Source of the DNA: Rhynchospora pubera
Lineage: Eukaryota > Streptophyta > Magnoliopsida > Poales > Cyperaceae
Length of the DNA stretch: 64,000 nt
NCBI GenBank assembly: GCA_028095005.1
Contig: CM051462.1
Span: 232,084,473-232,148,472, forward strand
Direction of reading: 5' to 3'
This document shows, in pieces, positions 36,022 to 46,860 of this stretch. The notes under the pieces were generated by a model. The model did not search any database and was not told the origin of the DNA. It saw only the letters and a list, made by a program, of their open reading frames with translations. Position numbers and translations under genes: made by a program. Within the stretch, counting starts at the first letter, position 1; the number at the start of each line of letters is the position of its first letter.

Positions 36022-36205
36022 GCACGCGCTGTGTTGTGTTGACATGAGTTAACATTTTCAACATGTCGTGTTGTGTCGTGCCGTGTCAAATGAAGGAATT
36101 GATTAACACGACACGCGTTATTACAAGAAACGTCTAACACGATATGTCGTGTCGTGTCGTGTCGTGTCGACACAACTTGTTAAACGTGTCGTGTCGTGTT
36201 GGCAC
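36022..36205. repeat. GACAC-rich cluster
   Basis: Dense GTGTCGTGT words; the reverse counterpart of 6471-6600. Confidence 0.65.
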
Positions 36206-36736
36206 AAAGTGATATTATAATTTATTCACCAAAAATTCATTCAAAATATTTAAATAATTTTTAAAATAAAAAAATATAACGAAATATTGAAATTTCATAT
36301 TAAAATAAAAATTAATGGTTAAACGCACGGACCGTAGAGATAGAAACGATTTTCGAGCCAATTGTCCGGATCGGACACAAATTTCTGATAATAATTCAGA
36401 AGAAAATTTTCAAGCCATTTTCAATTAATTAGTTCCTGAACCTGTTTAAAGAATTTCGTGAATTGAGCATAGTAATATTAACTTTTTTAGGATTAAATTT
36501 CTAATAAGAAAGATAAATTTCTTTTTTTTATTATTATATATGTTTGTCCGATATGTTCTAAATGCCCCATGCATTGCGTTTTAGGCATAATAATTAATTG
36601 TGTATATTTTTACAAATAGTATACAAGAATCAGGAGTGTAAGAGCAGTGTTTCTAATTAATACCACACCGGCTCCTTTACCGACTAGTGGTCAAAATCCA
36701 GTATTTTTTGAAGTTTTCTGGTAATACTAATGGATG

Positions 36737-36755
36737 TGTCGCGCGTTGCGCGACA
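36737..36755. other. Perfect GC-rich hairpin followed by T-rich run
   Basis: TGTCGCGCGTTGCGCGACA forms an 8-bp stem with a 3-base loop in otherwise AT-rich DNA. Hairpins of this kind are found just inside Helitron 3' ends; a CTAG lies some 75 bases downstream, farther than usual. Confidence 0.5.
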
Positions 36756-37237
36756 TATTTTTTTTTCATCTTTTTTTTTTGTTAAATTTTACTATTATAG
36801 TAGTTTTATTTTATTGTCTAGCTCATCACATCTGCAAACCATAGTTAACCATAGTGAATATTGATAAATTATGAAAAAAAAAACAACAATAAAGATAAGA
36901 TGAAAGATAAGAACATATATGTTAAAGAGTTTTTGAGTAGCATGAATGATATCGAAACATTATAAATATCGAAGCTTTTTCATGTCAGCTGTGCTCTTGA
37001 GCTGCTGAGCAATTTTGAATCATGGTTCTTGCTATTTTGAAAACTTTTGCATGCATGAATTGTAAGAGTGTGTGAGGGCAATGAAATTCATGGTATTCAT
37101 TAATATTCCACCCATGAATCAGCAAAAGAGATTTTGGCCTAGAAATAGAATCTTGAGAGACTTCTTATATCCCGAAATCACAAATAGATATAGATTAGGA
37201 TAAGATCTTGGAGTTAAATCGGGCATAACTGCTTAAA

Positions 37238-37573
37238 TCTATACTACATATTAAAGCATGCATACCAAGCAACACCATTGCTTGGTTTCCCATCTAATAG
37301 ATGTTTCTGCCGTTCGATTACTTAAATCTATACTACATATTAACATGCTAGATCTAGATTGTAAACAGATGTTTCTGCCGTTCGATTGGTTTGATCTGCG
37401 GTTGGATATCAATCGCCAGCCGAAGCAACACCATTGCTTGGTTTTCCATCTAATATAGAAATAAATTGAATAACACATCTATTTGTATCGATGGTAAATT
37501 AAGAAATATATTTTTATTGTCTAACATTGTTTTGTTTCTTTATTTGTCCACATATGAGGGCATCTTATGCTAG
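37238..37573 (+). mobile_element. Helitron-like element, copy 4, with duplicated 5' end
   Basis: It starts TCTATACTACATATTAA, a classic plant Helitron 5' end, after an A, and ends CATCTTATGCTAG before a T. A second identical 5' start lies at 37327, each followed by 'atgtttctgccgttcgatt', so the head is partly duplicated. Its 3' half matches copies 1-3. Confidence 0.6.
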
Positions 37574-38183
37574 TAATAATTAAAAATTTAAATGACAATA
37601 ATGAATAATACCATTTTTGCATCAAAACTCGAAAAACCGTATTGGGCTACATGCTAGAAATAGTTACTAATATATCAGAACCAAAAAATTGTATCAAAAC
37701 TCAAAAGACAGTCCGATCTTGTATCCCATATCAATTACTTAACACTGACAAAGAAATATGATTACCATACAACAGAATTAAAAGCGTTAAATAAGAGAAA
37801 GATAGCATTGTACCATATCTGGTTACAACTCGTTGGCACTGAACAGAGAAGGCCATATGTCCAATGCGAAGATCATATTAGCTTGTGTAAGCAACAATTA
37901 TCTCTGGTACGAACTCAATTAATTCCATGCCCATCGTATGGCACCCTTCCAGAAACCTACATTTTTCCTAGAATGCTTGTATATATTATATTGACTCAAA
38001 TAAGAATGGTTTTCAATATGCAGAGAAACGATTAAGATTTTTAACCCTTACATCTGAGTCAAGCTTTGCTGCCAACACTCAAAGTAAAGTGGTTTTGCCT
38101 AATGAGAGATGAGGGGCTAAGAGCAATGTAAACCTATAGAGAGAATATTATTTTTAATTAAGAGCTTATGCATTTTCATCTAT

Positions 38184-38543
38184 AACTCACAAGAGGGTCC
38201 GTGAGTCGGGCTCAAAACTTCTAAATATAGTTAAAAATGACCGATCCAAACCGTTCAATACGATCTCCCTATCGAAACCTCCATACTGACCAAATTTTAC
38301 ATTTTTTCGAAATTTTTAAATATTTTTTTCGGATTTTTAAAAACTGCTATTTTTGAACGGTGCAGAACTAATTAGATTAACGATTTTCTAAAATTACCAA
38401 AAAAATACTTAAAAATTTTAAAAAAATGTAAAATTTGGTCAGCATGGAGGTTTCGATAGGGAGATCATATTGAACAATTTTGATCGGTCATTTTGAACAA
38501 GATTTAGGAGTTTTGAGCCCGACTCAGGACCCTCTTGTGAGTT
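38184..38543. mobile_element. Foldback MITE
   Basis: Inverted repeats of more than 100 bases: 'aactcacaagagggtcc' with 'gagtcgggctcaaaact' on the left return reversed on the right, as do 'gatctccctatcgaaacctc' and its complement. The centre is around 38360. Length and interior words link it to 34979-35335. Confidence 0.75.
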
Positions 38544-38549
38544 GCGACT

Positions 38550-39590
38550 CACCATAGCAAAACTCTATATATATAGATATAGAGAAAGAGAGATTGGGTA
38601 AAGTAGACTCCAGCACACGGATCAAATCCGTATGCCTGAGTCGTTTTTCGAAATCTAAAATTCAAACACTTGATCGAAACTGTTTAATTTGTTCTCCATA
38701 TTGAAATATCGTTGGACATCAAATTTTATATTTTTTCGTATTTTTTTCCTATATATTATGCTATCTTCAAATTGAAATGCACCTTGAATTTTGTGAAGTT
38801 AAACCCAACCAAACTTAGATTAATTTAAGTATATCAATACTAATAGATGATCAATAGTTCGAAAGATATGAGATCTAGATCATAAGCCAGAAATGGAGAT
38901 TTATTCCCAACAGATGAAAATTGAGGGAAATCTTAGATCAAAGTATTAATCATATTTAGTTTAAGTCAAGGAACAAAAGTTGAAACTTTGGCTAGATAAG
39001 AGTTTAATTGATTTGATTAAAGAAACTTGACCTGTTGAAAGATGGATTTTAGAGAAATTAATTAAGTCATTAAACTACTAAGTGAAACAAATATGTACTA
39101 ATTAGTTATGTATAACTAGAGTTAGTCAAGACTAGCCATTTGGATTACATGCAGGCGGGTTGTCTATGCTAACTAGAAACAATTGGTTTGTCTGTATATT
39201 AACTATCCTAATTAACAAACTGGCCGCTACGTACGAAAGTAAACAGGTAGTTTGAGAACATGAGTTAAATAGAAAATAGATCAATCATAAACCTCAATTT
39301 GTATATGTTAAGCCAACTTTTCTCTAATCAGAACCATTTTATTTTCTTATTTTATTTTTTATTTTATCACCCCAAAATTATATTTATTTTCACCCCCTTA
39401 ACTTGATTAAACAATTGAACTAGATTTAGAAAATATCGAATAACTGTTCCCATAGATCGATCCTGAATACTCAACGTAGATTGTAGGCTTGCAACCGAAA
39501 TCGAGTATATTTGGGTATAAATTTAAAAGCCTTGATAGGTTATCTCGCACACACCATCAACTATATTAAACAGAACAATTATTATATGAA
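38550..39590. other. AT-rich upstream region, no gene seen
   Basis: No domain, RNA gene or repeat boundary. The words 'gatcgaaactgtttaatttg' near 38670 look like half of a MITE related to 38184-38543. Confidence 0.4.
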
Positions 39591-39945
39591 ATAGAATAAT
39601 TATATATATTAACTAGAACAGTTGAGTTTCAGTTGTTAGTCTAGTGGCAAAGAGCAATACATCTTAAATCAGAGGTCGCAAGTTCGAAACTCGGTTAAGG
39701 GGTTTTTTTATAGACATTTAATTTTAAAATTAGTCTGGAGGTTTGACCCCAATTTATCTTCAAAAAATATTAACTAGAACTGTTATATGTTTAAATAGAA
39801 CAGTTGCTATATTAAGTAGAACAATTATATATATTAATTAACTAAAGCAGTTCCGGAATTAACTAGAACATTTATATATATTAACTAGCACAGTTATATA
39901 TGTTAACTAGAATATTTGTTCTTAGAACTAAAACAATTAGGGAGG
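39590..39945. repeat. TTAACTAGAAC degenerate tandem repeat
   Basis: Units of about 20-25 bases of the type ATTAACTAGAACNGTTATATAT recur through the stretch, interrupted by a SINE-like insert at 39621-39767. The same repeat recurs at 45473-45718. Confidence 0.65.
39621..39767 (+). mobile_element. tRNA-derived SINE-like sequence
   Basis: A perfect A-box TAGTCTAGTGG (39637-39647) and a B-box-like AGTTCGAAACTC (39681-39692) are spaced as in a tRNA-derived SINE head. The flanks share ATTAACTAGAAC, but the surrounding repeat makes that weak evidence for a duplication. Confidence 0.5.
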
Positions 39946-40356
39946 GATGGGTGGACAGGGGTAAGGGGGAAGGAGCGAAACAGAAGGGAAGGGGACGTAG
40001 CGAAACAGAGGTGAGGAGGGATGAGCGCTAGATGGGGATGAGATACACGCGCTAGATTAAATTCCATAAATGGAAATGTGATAATGAGTTATGCTGGATT
40101 TTTTCGAAACGAGAAAAAAAAAACACGTTTCTGGAGATGATATAAATGATGAATCTTTGAGATGATACTTATCAGCCACGTTTTTTAATACATCAAGAAA
40201 TTGTCCAGTATGATTATATACATTCCGTAACACAAAATATGAAGCTAATGAAAAATTCATGCAGTGAAAATCTGTCTATATCCCGGTTTACTAATAGGTA
40301 TCTCTGTTTCAGACTGTAGTTTTCCGGTTTTATTGTAGTGAATCCAATTTAGGACT

Positions 40357-40449
40357 AGATCTGGTGACATCACTTATGTTAGATCTGGTGACATCACTTG
40401 TGTTTGGTGAACGATCTGTGATCAGTATATACTATATATCTTATATATA
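40357..40449 (+). promoter_or_regulatory. Putative CYP79 promoter: tandem 24-mer and TATA box
   Basis: A 24-base unit containing CTGGTGACATCACTT is tandemly duplicated at 40357-40380 and 40381-40404 with one mismatch. A TATATATAG box at about 40443-40451 lies 65-70 bases before the start codon. TGACATCA is close to a TGACG/TGACGTCA-type bZIP site; that reading is inference. Confidence 0.45.
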
Positions 40450-40515
40450 GAGACGAAAGATACATAAACACATATGCAAATAAACATCGTAACCGTTCTC
40501 AAATTAGATTGAAAT

Positions 40516-42976
40516 ATGGGAATAGACCAAGCGTGGAACTTCTTCAATTCCCACGTTATTTTGTTTGCCAGTATTTTCCTTCTGACCATCCCACTACTGT
40601 TTGCATTTCGTAAAACAACAAAAGCAAAACAAAGTTCCGGCCGTTTACTCCCCCCTGGACCAAAACCTTGGCCATTAATTGGTAACGTTCCTGAGCTGAT
40701 TTTAAAGAAACCATTTTACAAATGGATTCTTCACCATATGAACGACATGAAAACCGACATTGCATGTGTGCGGTTTGGTAACGTCCATGTCATACCAATT
40801 GTCTCCCCGATAATTTCCCAGGAGGTGCTGAGAAAGATGGACGCAACATTTGCTTCACGGCCAACTTCATTTGCAACAAAGGTGTTCAGCCGAGGTTATA
40901 AAACAGTTATCCTATCGCCATTTGGGGATCAATGGAAGAAGATGAAAAAAATTTTAGTCAGTGAGATAATATGCCCCAAGAGACACCATTTTTTCCACGA
41001 CAAACGGATTAAGGAGGCAGATCACCTCCTTCGTTATGTGTACAACAAAGCCAAGAGTTCTGAACCTGTTAACCTAAGAGACGTGACCCGACATTATTGC
41101 GGGAACTTGATTCGGAATTTGATGTTTAACAAAAGGTACTTTGGTGAGCCAACACATGATGGTGGTCCCGGACCAGATGAAATAGAGCACGTGAATGCTA
41201 CCTTAAATTCTCTGGCTTATTTATACGCATTCTCTATCTCAGACTATTTCCCGTGGTTGATTGGCCTTAACCTCGATGGCCACGAAACAATCATTAAAGC
41301 TACGAGTGAAACTTTTAAGAAGTTCCATGACCCAATTGTTGATGAACGGGTTCGGTTACACAGAGAGAGCGAGGAGCATGGTGTACAGCAAGATCCTCAA
41401 GATTTCCTTGATATTATGATAATGTTGCGTGATCAAGATGGACCGTTGCTCACTCCTGAAGAGATTAAGGCTCTATCAGATGTAAGAAAATGCAGTTTTC
41501 AGCTATTATACATTTTAATATTTCAAGTAGGATACTTCATACTTAATTAGATATATCACTAGACATGATAGTTGCACCTTCACTGCGCTATGTATTTTTA
41601 GATGATAATAATTCAATATAATTTCCGAATATAATTAATTATTAAATAAATTAAATAATGATTTGTACAACTATTTTTAATATATTTAACCAAAAAAACT
41701 ATTTTTAATTATATAAAATGCAAAAAATAAATAAAAAATAGGGGGGAAAAGTCAGAGTTTTAATATATAAAATTATAGATGTAGCCTGTCTCAAAGGTCG
41801 AATTACATCTTATACTTCTTCTATTTAGATTCACTAATGCTGACGGTTAATTTAATTTTATAATATAGTACAGTCTGTTTCCTAAAGTAGTCGTTTAAAT
41901 GTATTTAACAGCAGCTTTTTAATGAAGTTTCTTTTTAGAAATAATTTTTATATATACATTAAGCCGATGATTATTTTTTATCGTGTATAGAATAATTGTA
42001 TTTTTAGGCTGAAAGTTTGAATAAATTCTAAAACAATTGTTTTTCTTATCATAAAAGGATCTTACTTTGAATTTTATAGAGAGTACAATTTTTTGCAAGC
42101 ATTATATATAATTACATTTCTTTGGTTTAATTCTTTTGGTGAGACGCAATAATTGAAATTAGGAGGAACAGAAAATAATATTAAAATAAAAGGAAGCCCC
42201 TAATTAAGCATTGCAACTAAATGCATCAAATATGACACTGAAATGCATTCTTTAATTAATTAGGTCTATCACCTACATATATAAGCATAATATGAATTAT
42301 AAATTACATTTCAACTAATGAATACTGTTCATTAATATTTCTGCAGGAGATGATGATAGCCTCTGTTGAGAATCCGTCAAATGCAGTTGAATGGATTTTA
42401 GCGGAGATGATGAAAAACCCTGCGATCCTTCAAAAAGCTGTTGAAGAAATAGATCACATCGTTGGTAAGGAAAGACTTGTGCGAGAAGCTGACATCCCTC
42501 ATCTCAATTACCTAAAAGCTTGCATACGAGAAGCTTTTCGCCTTCACCCATTTGATCCATTCAATCCTCCTCATGTTGCAATGGAAGACACCAGTGTTGG
42601 CGGTTATTTCATTCCAAAAGGAAGCCATGTTCTTTTAAGTCGGTTAGGCCTTGGCCGAAACCCTGACGTATGGCACGAACCACTCGAGTTTAAGCCAGAG
42701 AGACACTTGGATGGTGGAAGGTCTGAATTGGTGCTTGCACAGCCAGACATGAGGTTTATAACTTTCAGTGCAGGTCGGCGTGGATGTATAGCACAAACTT
42801 TGGGGACGGCTATGACAGTGATGCTACTCGCACGGCTTCTTCAAGGGTTCAGTTGGAGTATGTCCCATAACTTATCATTAATTGACCTTGTTGAATCAGA
42901 CAAAAGTCTTTGCCTCGCGAAGCCGTTAGTTTTGCAAGCTGAACCTCGTTTACCCTTTTACATGTATCCTGCCTGA
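40516..42976 (+). CDS. CYP79-family cytochrome P450 (amino acid N-monooxygenase)
   Basis: CYP79 enzymes are ER-bound P450s that N-hydroxylate an amino acid twice and release the aldoxime, the entry step to cyanogenic glucosides, glucosinolates or volatile aldoximes and nitriles. Exon 1 is 40516-41481 and exon 2 is 42347-42976; the phase-0 intron (gtaaga...ctgcag) sits where CYP79 genes have theirs. The product is 531 aa. Visible are an N-terminal anchor (about 12-32), the hinge LPPGPKPWPLIGN, WKKMKK in helix C, the CYP79-type NPSN in helix I (331-334), EAFR in helix K (384-387), PERH (439-442), and the haem loop FSAGRRGCIAQ with Cys469. CIA instead of CxG is typical of CYP79. Odd: HPFDPFNPPHV where most relatives have HPxAPFNxPHV, so Asp392 falls in a substrate site. 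The substrate cannot be told. Polyadenylation-like AATAAA at 43051. Confidence 0.93.
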
Positions 42977-43394
42977 AAAATGTTTTGAGTTGCTTATGTT
43001 ATGCTTTGAAACTAATATATCGAAGTGCTGATTGCTGTAACGGGGTTTGTAATAAAATCGATAACTAAATATGGTAGGGATCGATATGGAATAAATTAAG
43101 TTTAAAGGCTTTATCGATCGCTTTGTGTATGTAATCACTAAATCTAGACAAAATGCTATGTATTAGCGCCCCTCCAGATTTTCTTCAGCATGTTCATGAC
43201 TTCATGTGACTTACCGTGTGGAAAATAGGTCCTTTCTTAACATGCCTGAGAAGTCCTTTTGTACTGCCAGATTTCTTGGAGAAAATTTATATGGCTTACC
43301 GTAAAAAGGAGAGGCCGATCGATGATACTATTGGTTTTGAGTTCCAACACTAAAAAGACTGAAATCTTGATCGAGCCTGCTCGAACAGGTGTCC

Positions 43395-43515
43395 GCAACT
43401 CAGCTTTTTCATGCCTACGAAAATCGAGCCTCCGTTCGGGCTAACGGATGGTCGAAACTCAACTTTTTCATACAAGCGAAAATCGACCCTCCGTTCAAAC
43501 TAATAATGCCCTAAA
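43395..43515. repeat. Two-copy tandem repeat of about 61 bp
   Basis: 'actcagctttttcatgccta' then 'cgaaaatcgagcctccgttc' recurs about 61 bases later with some ten substitutions. Confidence 0.6.
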
Positions 43516-43739
43516 ACTCGGATTTTTCATTTTTGATACCTGGTGTATAAATGGCAAATTTCTAAATTAATTACATTTAGAGTGAAATTTTTGAAAGATA
43601 TAATTTTGAGATGCCAGCTTTCTAATTTTTCCTTACAAAAATTGTTGAAATATATACTGGATTTATATCTAAATTTGAAATGTTAAATTAAATGTTCAAA
43701 TATATATTGATTATATATGCAAATTACATTTCTTATACA

Positions 43740-43965
43740 CGACCGATAAGGATCATCTCCAGACCTCCATCATCCCCATCATCCTCCCACGCATTTTCTT
43801 TTTTTGGATGAGGGGATGATGCATTTTCTATTTTTGGATGAAAGGATGACGGGAGGGAAGGATGAGTGACACAAGGGAGGGGACGACATAGACATAGAGA
43901 AAAGGGAGCAAATGTTCTAGTTATTAGTCTATTAAGTAGAATCTTGATGTGAGATAAGCTAATAC
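43740..43965. repeat. GGATGA/CATCATCC-rich segment, left of an inverted pair
   Basis: Words such as 'ccatcatccccatcatcctc' and GGATGA recur. A reverse-oriented counterpart with the same words is at 45718-45900 and a looser one at 39940-40030. Each borders ATTAACTAGAAC-type sequence, suggesting one repetitive family. Confidence 0.45.
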
Positions 43966-43969
43966 CCAA

Positions 43970-45445
43970 AAGTGTCCTAAATTAACCGCAAGCGTACGGT
44001 AAATCGTTGGTACAATTGGGGTCGAATCCACAATGACGGATACACAAGTACCGGACTTACAATTTCACAAAGTCTAGATCTAGCAATTTCAACGGGGAGA
44101 CTAGAAAACTTAATGCAACAAGTACTAAAAATAAAGGCAAACAATTTGACTTAACAAGTACTAGAGTCAAATGATAGCAACAAACAAGAAAGAAATAAGT
44201 TGTTTTTGTTGGTAATTTGGTTGCAATTTGGTATAAAAATGTCCTAGGGGTTCAGTTTCAACCTTGGTTAGGCCATGGGCTGTCAATGCTTCTCACTCTC
44301 GTGATCAAACATTGACAAGTGCAGGCCAGAGAGCCTTGTGCGACCGCATAGGACCTCTGTGCGACAGCACAGCCCATGGTTAGTGCTGGATTGATGCAAT
44401 ACATTGATTTCTAGCTTGTATGGGACAGGTCTAGACGTACCTAAACTCTTGAACCTCAACTCTCGTCATGTTGGTCACAATATTTGATGCGGAACCTAGC
44501 CTAAAGTCCCATTAGGTACATTAAACCTCAACTCTCGTTATGTTGGCTTAACCATCCTAAGTCTATTTGTTGTTTCACAAATGCATCTACTAGACTCTCG
44601 CCTAAGTAGAAACTTGTACCTTTTGAGGCTTAGGTTGGTCAACTCTCGGCTCCTAACATACCTTGATTACCTACTTGGTTCAATTAAACAATCTATACCT
44701 TTAGCCTAAGTTAGGTGTGGTCATTCACCTAAAAGGAGGGTCAATTGAGCAATCAAACACAAACAAGCAACTTCATTCAATAACCAAGCAAAATAGTATA
44801 CAAGAGAAACCAAATACTACATCAATTCAACAAACCTAACCTTGGTCTCCACAAATTCCCCTAGAACATATCTAAATCTAGCCTAACATAATAGTAAAAC
44901 AAGTAAAGAAAGTAAAGGAATGCAAAGATACAAACTCCATGCTAAAACCAAATCAAAAGGGAAGGCAAGATGCCCCTTCTCAAGCCCAATCGGCTTCTGG
45001 ACCAGCAAAAGAGATGCTTGGGTGGAATGGCGAGGTGTAGGAGGTGAGATCCGAGGCGGCAGAGGAGCTGTGTGGTCGCACGGGATGGCCGTGCGGTCGC
45101 ACGGGAGGTCGAATGGTGGGAAATAGGTTTGGTCTTCGTTGCGGCGCCGCCTTGGATTGAGGTGGAAAGAGAGATACCCTAGACGAGGCGAATGGAGCGC
45201 CTTATATAGGGATTAGGTAGGGTTTGGAGTCCCGTGCGGTCGCATAGAATTCTTGTGCGGTCGCACCAGAGTCGCTGGATCATGGTTGAGTCAGATTCGC
45301 ACGCAACGAGTCCGAAATGAGTTGGTACGGTCGCACCACTTCGCTGTGCGGTCGCACGAGATTCTCTCGACCATGATTCGTGCGTCGTTTCGTGCCGAAA
45401 TGCACTGTTTTCGCTGCGACATCAAACCATATAAACATATGTGAC
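43970..45445. mobile_element. Unclassified repeat with GTGCGGTCGCAC palindromes
   Basis: It opens with 'aaccgcaagcgtacggt...gtcgaatccac', a text I associate with dispersed plant repeats of unknown class, and contains at least seven copies of GTGCG(A/G)(T/C)CGCAC or close variants (near 44338, 45072, 45093, 45234, 45255, 45329, 45348). No transposon protein and no clear long terminal repeats. Classification uncertain. Confidence 0.4.
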
Positions 45446-45472
45446 ATCAAACCTTTATATATTTTAACTAAA

Positions 45473-45718
45473 ATATTTATTGTATTAACCATAACTTTTA
45501 TATATATTAACTAGAACCTTTACTATATTAGCTATAACTGTTATTATATTAACTAGAACCTTTATATATATTAACTAGAACCTTTACTGTATTAACCAGA
45601 ACCTTTATATATATTAACTAGAACTTTTACTATATTAGCTAGAATCTTTATACATATTAACTAGAACTGTTATTATATTAACTAGAATTTTATATATATT
45701 AACTAGAACCTTAATATA
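45473..45718. repeat. TTAACTAGAAC degenerate tandem repeat, second site
   Basis: About ten copies of (T)ATTAACTAGAAC(C/T)(T/G)TTA separated by AT; same family as 39590-39945. Confidence 0.7.
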
Positions 45719-46235
45719 TCACTCCCTCCCCCCTCCTCCTCCCCCTCCGTACCCTCTGATTCACTCTCTCCTTCTAATTCTCTATGTTCTCCATTCTCCC
45801 CACCGCTCATCCTCATCCTCCCCTGCGCTCATTCTCTCATCATCTTTTTACCATCATCCCCATCATCCTCTGGATAATGCTGGATGAAAATAAAAAAGAG
45901 ATAACGCATTTTACTAGGGATGATGAGAATGATAACGAAAAACGGATGACGGAAAACAATTCCGTTTCTTATATTGCTATTGCTATTCATGTAAAATATG
46001 GCGGATATTGCACTTATGAGCATATACCTTAAAATCTAAATCCCAAATTACTGTCAATGTTGTGCATAATATAAGTTATTCCCTGCAAGGTGTAGAGTTA
46101 ATGCATGATAAATTTTATCTTTGTTTCTGGCATTGGAAGTTCATTATCTAATGCCCAAAATAGACTAAACTATTTAATATGTCTTCCATAAAGAACCAGA
46201 CTTCACCGTTAATTTTTATTTTCTATCGTTACACT

Positions 46236-46544
46236 TAGGGGTGTCAACGGCAGCGTTTTTTACGTTATGTCGTTTCGTTTATAGTAAATGGAACGGTTTG
46301 TGGCATGTAAGTTTATATCGTTTTTAAACGAAACGGTATGTGGCATAGTTGGTTATACCGTTTAGACATTTCAATTCCATTTCAAATCGTTTTATGTGTA
46401 ATTTCTAAAGTGGAACGGTTGATGGCACAGAAATCTGTTTCGTTTAATAAACGGTAAATGACATAACGATTTCGTACCGTTTTTAAGTGGCACGATAACG
46501 GTAGGGTGCGAAACCGTAGTCGTTAACCACATTAGGCACCCCTA
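46236..46544. mobile_element. hAT-type MITE with perfect 8-bp TSD
   Basis: A 309-bp element with ends TAGGGGTGTC and the reverse complement of TAGGGGTGCC, flanked by GTTACACT at 46228-46235 and 46545-46552. The interior has recurring CGTTT/AAACGG words, similar in style to the element at 33658-33974 but a different family. No protein. Confidence 0.88.
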
Positions 46545-46846
46545 GTTACACTGATAATTTAAAATCGAGACAATTTTAGATTGACCGCAGTCAAAACACT
46601 ATGTTTAAAATGGAACATATGCATTTAGTTTGGTTTAAAAATATTTGAAGTACCAAAATGAATCAAAATATAAACTTATCTCAAATTGTCGATAGGCTAA
46701 ACTTTTGAATGTGTATGAATCCCAAGTTTCAATATAAACGTGTTGAAATTGATAGTATTTGATGCAAATGTTCTGGTTCCTAAAATGTAATATTGTCAAA
46801 ATCTTTAAATAAAAAATACAGGTATCCTTCCTTTGAAATATTTAAA

Positions 46847-46860
46847 ATAGACAATAAAAG
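46847..46860. repeat. Target site duplication of the LINE, left copy
   Basis: ATAGACAATAAAAG(TT), repeated at 50081-50096. It lies directly next to the T run that is the LINE's poly(A) tail on the minus strand. Confidence 0.85.

Larger units (their letters stand above)
33585..36146. repeat. Right arm of the inverted duplication
   Basis: Reverse-complement match to 19982-19505 followed by 7977-6465, reading through the point where the large CACTA element sits in the left arm. It has two private insertions: a hAT MITE (33658-33974) and a foldback MITE (about 34979-35335). Confidence 0.82.
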
